A stretch of 59,978 nucleotides of DNA, taken from NCBI RefSeq assembly GCF_003574465.1, contig NZ_QOWC01000021.1:1-59978 (forward strand), written 5' to 3'. Below are positions 55,876 through 59,978 of the stretch, piece by piece. Source of the stretch: Methylobacterium crusticola. GTDB taxonomy: Bacteria; Pseudomonadota; Alphaproteobacteria; Rhizobiales; Beijerinckiaceae. A program made the position numbers and the translations under genes. Under the pieces are notes generated by a model. It did no database searches. It worked only from the letters and a program-made list of their open reading frames with translations, and was not told the DNA's origin. Within the stretch, counting starts at the first letter, position 1. Every line of letters starts with the position of its first letter.

Positions 55876-56112
55876 TCAGCCCCAGTCCCCGCTCGTGAGC
55901 TCGCAGCTCCCCTTCATGTGGGTCGCGATCGCCGACATGGCCTTGTCGAGCGATTCGTGGCCGAGGCCGACGCCCTCCAGCCCGGACCGGGCCTCGGGAA
56001 CGATCCGGAACAGGTTGTCGGCCGACTTGATCACCCCGATCTGCCGGCCGAGCCGGTCCGTCAAGGTCCAGGTCTTACCCTTCGTGCCCGCGGGTGTCAG
56101 GACCACGTCCAT
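55876..56112 (-). CDS. Small hypothetical protein
   Basis: A 78-residue soluble protein (DVVLTPAGTKGKTWTLTDR, LGRQIGVIKSADNLFRIVPE). ATG 56112 follows GGGAGGTG, an excellent ribosome binding site. The beta-rich first half and helical HESLDKAMSAIATHM suggest a compact fold. No family recognised. Confidence 0.7.
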   Translation of the reverse strand: MDVVLTPAGTKGKTWTLTDRLGRQIGVIKSADNLFRIVPEARSGLEGVGLGHESLDKAMSAIATHMKGSCELTSGDWG

Positions 56113-56181
56113 GGCGCACCTCCCTCGTTATGCCGGCCGTCGCGGCGGACCGCCGGTCCCGTGCGGCCTCCGCGCCTCGCC

Positions 56182-56487
56182 TCACGCGGCGTCCGGCTCG
56201 GCGGGCCTCCTCCCGATCACTTCCAGCGTGCGGACGATGGCGGCCCCGATCAGGTTGGCGTCGAACCGGCCGTCCACGGTGTAGGGCTCAATCGCGACCA
56301 CATCCACCTCGACGTCGCGGACGTCGCCCACCACGACCTTGTAGGTCGCGCCGTGGGGCTCGGTGTCGTCGCGGATCAGCAGCACGCGGTAGCCGGCCGC
56401 GGCGCCGTACTCGTACAGGATGTCGAAGACGAGCCGAACTCCGTCGCCCCGCGGGGCCCGGAAATCCAGCCGGATGACGTTGCTCAT
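56182..56487 (-). CDS. Small hypothetical protein
   Basis: A 101-residue soluble alpha/beta protein (SNVIRLDFRAPRGDGVRLVF, YRVLLIRDDTEPHGATYKVVVGDV). The start ATG 56487 begins the conserved-looking part; the longer open frame upstream is arginine/alanine-rich and overlaps the Ogt tail region. No family recognised. Confidence 0.65.
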   Translation of the reverse strand: MSNVIRLDFRAPRGDGVRLVFDILYEYGAAAGYRVLLIRDDTEPHGATYKVVVGDVRDVEVDVVAIEPYTVDGRFDANLIGAAIVRTLEVIGRRPAEPDAA

Positions 56488-56578
56488 TGGCGCTCTCATC
56501 CGGCCTGGGGCGGCGGCACCTTGCGCCGGGCCGGCCCGTAAAGCAAACCTGGCCGTGGCGCCGGCGGGCCGCGCCGCC

Positions 56579-57226
56579 TCAGGCGCGCCGCGGGCCCGCC
56601 CGCTCGGGAGCCGCCCGGGCGGGCGCCGGATCGGCGCCACGGTCGGCGAGGACGCCCTCATGGGTGGGGACGCCCTGATGGGTGGGGACGCCCTCATGGG
56701 CGAGGACGCCCTCATGGGCGAGGAGCCAGCGCTTGCGGTGGAGCCCGCCCCCGTAGCCGGTGAGGGAAGCGTCCGCGCCGACGACCCGGTGGCAAGGCAC
56801 CACGAGGCCGACGGGGTTCGACCCGTTGGCGAGCCCGACCGCCCGCACCGCCCGCGGCCGGCCGAGGCGCGCCGCGAGGGCGCCGTAGCTCAGGGTGGCG
56901 CCGGGCGGGATCGCGCGCAGGGCCGCCCAGACCGCGCGCTGGAACGGCGTCCCGGCGGTCGCGACCGCAATGGCGTCGAGGGCCGCGAGCGACCCGGCGA
57001 AGTAGGCGAGGAGCGGCTCCCGCACGGCGCCGGGCATTTGCCCCGCCTCGAGCCGGTAGCCCCGCCCCTCCGGCCCGTAATGCAGGCGCAGCAGCCGATG
57101 CATGCGCGCCTCGTAGTCGGACCAGTCGAGGGCGCGCAGGCGCGCCGCGCCGTCAACGACCACCCGCATCGTGCCGATGGGGGTCGCGATTGAGTCGATC
57201 AGGAACGGCTCGCTCGCGGCGTGCAT
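56579..57226 (-). CDS. ogt: Methylated-DNA-protein cysteine methyltransferase (Ogt type)
   Basis: Ogt removes O6-methyl groups from guanine by transferring them to its own cysteine. The 215-residue product has the N-terminal RNase-H-like domain, GTPFQRAVWAALRAIPPG, YGALAARLGRPRAVRAVG, and the active-site VVPCHRV (Cys145) followed by GYGGGLHRKRWLL. The core ends near residue 173; the last 40 residues are an unusual tail of HEGV repeats from an 18-bp tandem repeat. ATG 57226 is the start; the open frame further upstream runs through the tRNA gene and is false. Confidence 0.93.
   Translation of the reverse strand: MHAASEPFLIDSIATPIGTMRVVVDGAARLRALDWSDYEARMHRLLRLHYGPEGRGYRLEAGQMPGAVREPLLAYFAGSLAALDAIAVATAGTPFQRAVWAALRAIPPGATLSYGALAARLGRPRAVRAVGLANGSNPVGLVVPCHRVVGADASLTGYGGGLHRKRWLLAHEGVLAHEGVPTHQGVPTHEGVLADRGADPAPARAAPERAGPRRA
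56650..56721 (-). repeat. 18-bp tandem repeat in the ogt 3' end
   Basis: Four in-frame copies of GGACGCCCTCATGGGTGG-like units (plus strand), encoding HEGV(L/P)(A/T) hexapeptides in the Ogt tail. Confidence 0.9.
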
Positions 57227-57265
57227 CGGGAGGCTCCCCGGAGGTCGTGCCGCGCGCGGGCGCGA

Positions 57266-57352
57266 TGGTGCGGGCGGTCGGGGTCGAACCGACACTCTGT
57301 CACCAGAACCGGATTTTGAGTCCGGCGCGTCTACCGATTCCGCCACGCCCGC
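57266..57352 (-). tRNA. tRNA-Leu (CAA anticodon)
   Basis: A complete class II tRNA: acceptor stem GCGGGCG paired with CGCCCGC, anticodon stem CCGGA/TCCGG with loop CTCAAAA (anticodon CAA, Leu UUG codon), a long variable arm, the T arm GTCGG-TTCGACC-CCGAC, discriminator A and an encoded CCA end. The 3' CCA is at 57266-57268. It lies between ogt and the efflux genes. Confidence 0.97.
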
Positions 57353-57420
57353 GGGCCCGTCGGCCCGGCTCGGCCGGGCGGTCGCCTGCCCCTCCCCTCT
57401 GCCGCGGGGACCGGGGCCTG

Positions 57421-58584
57421 TCAATCCCGGGCGTCCCGCGCCCGCCCGGCGCCCGTCCGGTGCCGGTCGGGCGCACCCGGGGCCTCCTCGGGCGCCTGGT
57501 TGATGCCGGGCGCGATCCCGGGCGCGACCTCGTCCGCGGAGAGGCCGGCCTTCGGCTCCGGCACCGGCAGCCGCGAGACGGTCGAGGCGCCGCGGGTCGT
57601 CGTCGTCACCTCCGGGCCCGAGACGGCCGGGTCCCGGGTCGTCCGGGGGCCGATCCGGGCCACGAGGGCGCTGAACGCGTCCCGCAGGCGGTCGCCCTGC
57701 CGGGCGTAGTCGCCGACCGAGACGGTCGCCGTCATGCCGGCGACGAGGGGCATGTCCCTGGGCACCGCCTCGATGCGGATGCGCACCGGCACTCGCTGGG
57801 CGAGGCGCACCCAGGTGTAGACCGGATCGACGCTCGGCAGCCCCTGCGTGCTCGGGGCCGCGTTCGCGGTGCTGATGCCGCGGGTGATGCTCTCGACGCG
57901 GCCGCGGATCGGCTCGGCGTAGCCCATGAGCGCCGCGGCGGCGTCGTCGCCGACCCGGATGCGGGCCATCTTGGTCTCCTCGAAGTAGCCGTCGATCCAG
58001 TAGGAATCGGCGTCGATGACCGAGACGCTGCGGGTGCCCGCGGTGGCGTAGTCGCCGACCCGCAGGAGCAGGTTGGTGACGTAGCCGTTCACCGGGCTGC
58101 GCACCTCCGTGCGCCGCAGGTTGATCTCGGCCTGGGCGGCCTGCGCCTGGGCGGAGGCGTAGGCGGCCTCGGCCTGCTTGGCGGTGCCGGCGAATTGCTG
58201 CTTCTCCTCAATCGAGGTCGAGATGGTGGTGAGCGCCTCGCGCCGCGCCGCCTGGGCGCGCTTGACCTGGAGGTCGGCGGCCCGGTTCTCCACCTCGGCC
58301 CTGGCCGAGTCGAGGGCGATCCGGAAGTCGTAGGGGTCGATCACGAAGAGCACGTCGCCCCGGCGCACGAACTGGTTGTCGACGACGCGCAGCTCCGTGA
58401 TCTGGCCCGAGACCTGGGGGGCGATGCTGGCGACCTGGACGCGCACGCGGCCATCCCGGGTCCAGGGGGCGGTGACGTAGTATTCCCAGACCACCAGGGC
58501 CGCGAGGGCGGCGAGCACCAGCACCAGGGCCGTCGCCAGGAGCCGCAGGAGGCGGCGTCCCCGTGTCGTCCGCTTGTCGGCCAC
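57421..58584 (-). CDS. HlyD/AaeA-type membrane fusion protein
   Basis: A 387-residue periplasmic adaptor: N-terminal membrane helix (about 11-35), beta-barrel/lipoyl segments with DGRVRVQVASIAPQVSGQITEL, a coiled-coil hairpin (about 85-160), the lipoyl half VRSPVNGYVTNLLLRVGDYA, and a C-terminal beta-barrel. It matches AaeA/EmrA-like adaptors that pair with FUSC-type aromatic-acid exporters. The Pro/Arg-rich tail (about 340-387) is extra. It lies after the small AaeX-like gene, 16 bp away. Confidence 0.92.
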   Translation of the reverse strand: MADKRTTRGRRLLRLLATALVLVLAALAALVVWEYYVTAPWTRDGRVRVQVASIAPQVSGQITELRVVDNQFVRRGDVLFVIDPYDFRIALDSARAEVENRAADLQVKRAQAARREALTTISTSIEEKQQFAGTAKQAEAAYASAQAQAAQAEINLRRTEVRSPVNGYVTNLLLRVGDYATAGTRSVSVIDADSYWIDGYFEETKMARIRVGDDAAAALMGYAEPIRGRVESITRGISTANAAPSTQGLPSVDPVYTWVRLAQRVPVRIRIEAVPRDMPLVAGMTATVSVGDYARQGDRLRDAFSALVARIGPRTTRDPAVSGPEVTTTTRGASTVSRLPVPEPKAGLSADEVAPGIAPGINQAPEEAPGAPDRHRTGAGRARDARD

Positions 58585-58600
58585 GGCCCTTGGTCTCCCC

Positions 58601-58795
58601 TCAGAGGATCACGATCAGCAGGGCGAGGATGCAGACGTAGAGCCCCGCCTCGGCCAGCGGCGGGTTGGCGAAGACCCGCTGGAAGCGGATCAGGCGCAGG
58701 AGGGGGCGCAGCAGCAGCAGGATCGCGAGGGCGACGGCCGCGTAGACGACGAAGGGGGAGACCAGGACGCCGCCGACCGTCAGCTCGTGGAACAT
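58601..58795 (-). CDS. DUF1656 (AaeX-like) small membrane protein
   Basis: A 64-residue protein with two helices, starting FHELTVGGVLVSPFVVYAAV and ending in a hydrophobic LLIVIL. This is the AaeX/DUF1656 component found between the exporter and fusion protein of aromatic-acid efflux systems. ATG 58795 is 4 bp after the exporter stop. Confidence 0.88.
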   Translation of the reverse strand: MFHELTVGGVLVSPFVVYAAVALAILLLLRPLLRLIRFQRVFANPPLAEAGLYVCILALLIVIL

Positions 58796-58799
58796 GGCC

Positions 58800-59978
58800 C
58801 TACCCAGCACCCCAGATGTCGAGACGGCGCAGCGCCCGGCCCTGCCCGGCGATCACATAGGACGCCGCGATGAGGTCCGCCACAACCGACGATACCGTCC
58901 CGCGCGCGGGCGCGGAAGCATCCCGGCCGGCGGCGAGCAGGCGGGTGGCGGCGCCCGCCAGGGCTTCCGCGTCGGCCCGCGCGAGGGCGCCGCGGGCCTC
59001 CGAGACCGGCCCCCCGAGGCCGGGCTCGGCGGCGAGCCGGTCGAGCCCGGCCTGGGCGCCGGCCGCGGCGACGTCGAGGGCGGCGAGCGCGAAGGCGTGG
59101 CGCAGGCTCGCCCGGTGGGCGGCGCCGCAGGCGCTGCGCCAGCCGGCGAACTGCACCAGGCGGTCGCTGTCGAGGACGACCCGCGCGTCGGCCTCCTGCG
59201 CCGTGCCCGTCAGCGCCCCGATCAGGTCGGCCCGGGCGGCGCGCAGCGACCAGTCCCGGTGCTGCGCGTCGGTGGTCGGCAGCACGAGGCGGATCGTCAG
59301 GTAGAGGATCACCCCGGAGACGCAGAACAGCACGCTCGCGTTGATGTAGGATTCCGGATCGTAGGGCTGCGGGTTGGCGGGCGCGAGCACGACCGGGAAG
59401 AACACCAGCAGGATGAACCCGATGCCCGCGGTGGCCGGCCGCAGGCTGAGGAAGCAGGCGAGGAAGACCACGGGCGCCACCGCGATGGCGAGGAGCGGGA
59501 AGCCCTGGGCGCCGTCGAGGACGACGAACTCGACGATGCCGGCCGCCGCCGCGGCGAGCGGCATGCCGATGAGGGCGCCGGTCGCGAACCCGACGGGATT
59601 GGGGTTGATCGCCGCGAGCGCCGCGAAGGCCGAGACCTGCAGCAGCGCCGACGACGTCGCCGGCCAGCCGCTGAGGATGAAGAGCGCGGCGCTGATCGCG
59701 AAGGTGATCACCACCCGGGCCGCGTTGCGCAGGGCGTCCGGGAAGTCGCGGTGGACCGGCAGCCCGACGTCCCGGGCGGGGGCCCGCCCGGTCTCCAGGG
59801 CCGCGCACCCGTCGCGGGCGAGGGCGTCCTGGCGCAGGAGGTCGACGGCGCGCCGGTGCAGCAGGACCGCGTCCGGCGTGCCGTCCCGGACCGCGGCGTC
59901 GAGGCCCGCCTCCAGCGCCGGCAGGGCGGCCCGGTCGCCCGCGAGGCCCGCGCGCGCCCGGGCCCGCACGGCGTCCGC
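58800..59978 (-). CDS. FUSC/AaeB family efflux pump subunit, C-terminal part
   Basis: The gene is cut by the right edge, with 393 codons visible and the frame still open upstream. The visible part has hydrophobic helices (about 80-230, e.g. ALFILSGWPATSSALLQVSAFAALAA and AVAPVVFLACFLSL) followed by a long cytoplasmic domain, as in the second half of FUSC/AaeB proteins (fusaric acid or p-hydroxybenzoate export). It heads the AaeB-AaeX-AaeA gene run. Confidence 0.88.
   Translation of the reverse strand, partial: ADAVRARARAGLAGDRAALPALEAGLDAAVRDGTPDAVLLHRRAVDLLRQDALARDGCAALETGRAPARDVGLPVHRDFPDALRNAARVVITFAISAALFILSGWPATSSALLQVSAFAALAAINPNPVGFATGALIGMPLAAAAAGIVEFVVLDGAQGFPLLAIAVAPVVFLACFLSLRPATAGIGFILLVFFPVVLAPANPQPYDPESYINASVLFCVSGVILYLTIRLVLPTTDAQHRDWSLRAARADLIGALTGTAQEADARVVLDSDRLVQFAGWRSACGAAHRASLRHAFALAALDVAAAGAQAGLDRLAAEPGLGGPVSEARGALARADAEALAGAATRLLAAGRDASAPARGTVSSVVADLIAASYVIAGQGRALRRLDIWGAG

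Noticed and set aside
57266..57352. tRNA-Leu as an integration site of a mobile element
   Set aside because: No integrase, no repeated 3' tRNA end and no change in gene type were seen on either side within the window.
57227..57424. Upstream extension of the ogt frame
   Set aside because: It reads through the tRNA-Leu gene; the GVAESVDAPDSKSG-type peptide is the well-known false translation of a tRNA-Leu gene.

Overview
The window looks like chromosome of a very GC-rich alphaproteobacterium, most likely a Methylobacterium-type member of the Rhizobiales. The grounds are the gene order pal-cpoB-tilS-ftsH-glmM on one strand, a MucR/Ros regulator, a PRxSF-type bacteriophytochrome, several small proteins of families I know mainly from Methylobacterium (DUF6894, DUF6356, DUF3140), and a codon usage that leaves long false open frames in most other frames. 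No prophage, integrase, transposase, CRISPR array or rRNA was found. One tRNA is present, tRNA-Leu(CAA) at 57.3 kb.

Layout. 0-5.2 kb: housekeeping block on the minus strand (Pal, CpoB, TilS, FtsH, start of GlmM) with two convincing hairpin terminators. 5.6-16 kb: single-domain response regulator, a frame-broken small gene, a ClpP-like periplasmic protein, DUF3140, then a CoA-transferase / AroE-like / AroQ set facing a NitT/TauT-type binding protein, an Lrp/AsnC regulator, a DHA2 exporter and a 2-hydroxyacid dehydrogenase. 16-26 kb: gluconokinase, then a dense signalling block. It has a 1299-residue double hybrid kinase on the plus strand facing a three-gene minus-strand run of bacteriophytochrome, Rcp1-type response regulator and hybrid kinase. 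26-34 kb: mixed genes (GYD protein, zinc-ligand-less MucR, PAS protein, family 2 glycosyltransferase, Tat-exported amidohydrolase, dienelactone-hydrolase-like protein, exported metacaspase-like protein).

34-50 kb is the most coherent accessory region. It holds a tripartite tricarboxylate transporter (TctA/B divergent from TctC), hydantoinase/oxoprolinase subunits HyuA and HyuB, an ABC importer followed by a metal-dependent amidohydrolase, and larC-larE-larB for the nickel-pincer nucleotide cofactor, followed by a Tat-exported aldo-keto reductase. A near-perfect sigma-54 promoter lies just before hyuA and a weaker one before the ABC importer. This suggests nitrogen-responsive use of a cyclic amide or ureide; that is inference. 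No larA is in the window, so the client enzyme of the cofactor is unknown.

50.7-60 kb: small membrane protein, methyl-accepting chemotaxis protein, a string of small lineage-specific genes including one interrupted by an in-frame TAG, a YihY/BrkB membrane protein, an Ogt-type DNA repair methyltransferase with a repeat tail, tRNA-Leu, and an AaeA/AaeX/AaeB-type efflux set that runs off the right edge.

A recurring oddity is short in-frame tandem repeats of 15-30 bp in unrelated genes (gluconokinase, hybrid kinase, metacaspase, Ogt) and one 18-bp intergenic repeat. The most checkable leads are the amber-interrupted gene, the sigma-54 promoters, the lar operon without larA, the AroE-like protein with a changed substrate motif, and the 2-hydroxyacid dehydrogenase that seems to lack its catalytic glutamate.
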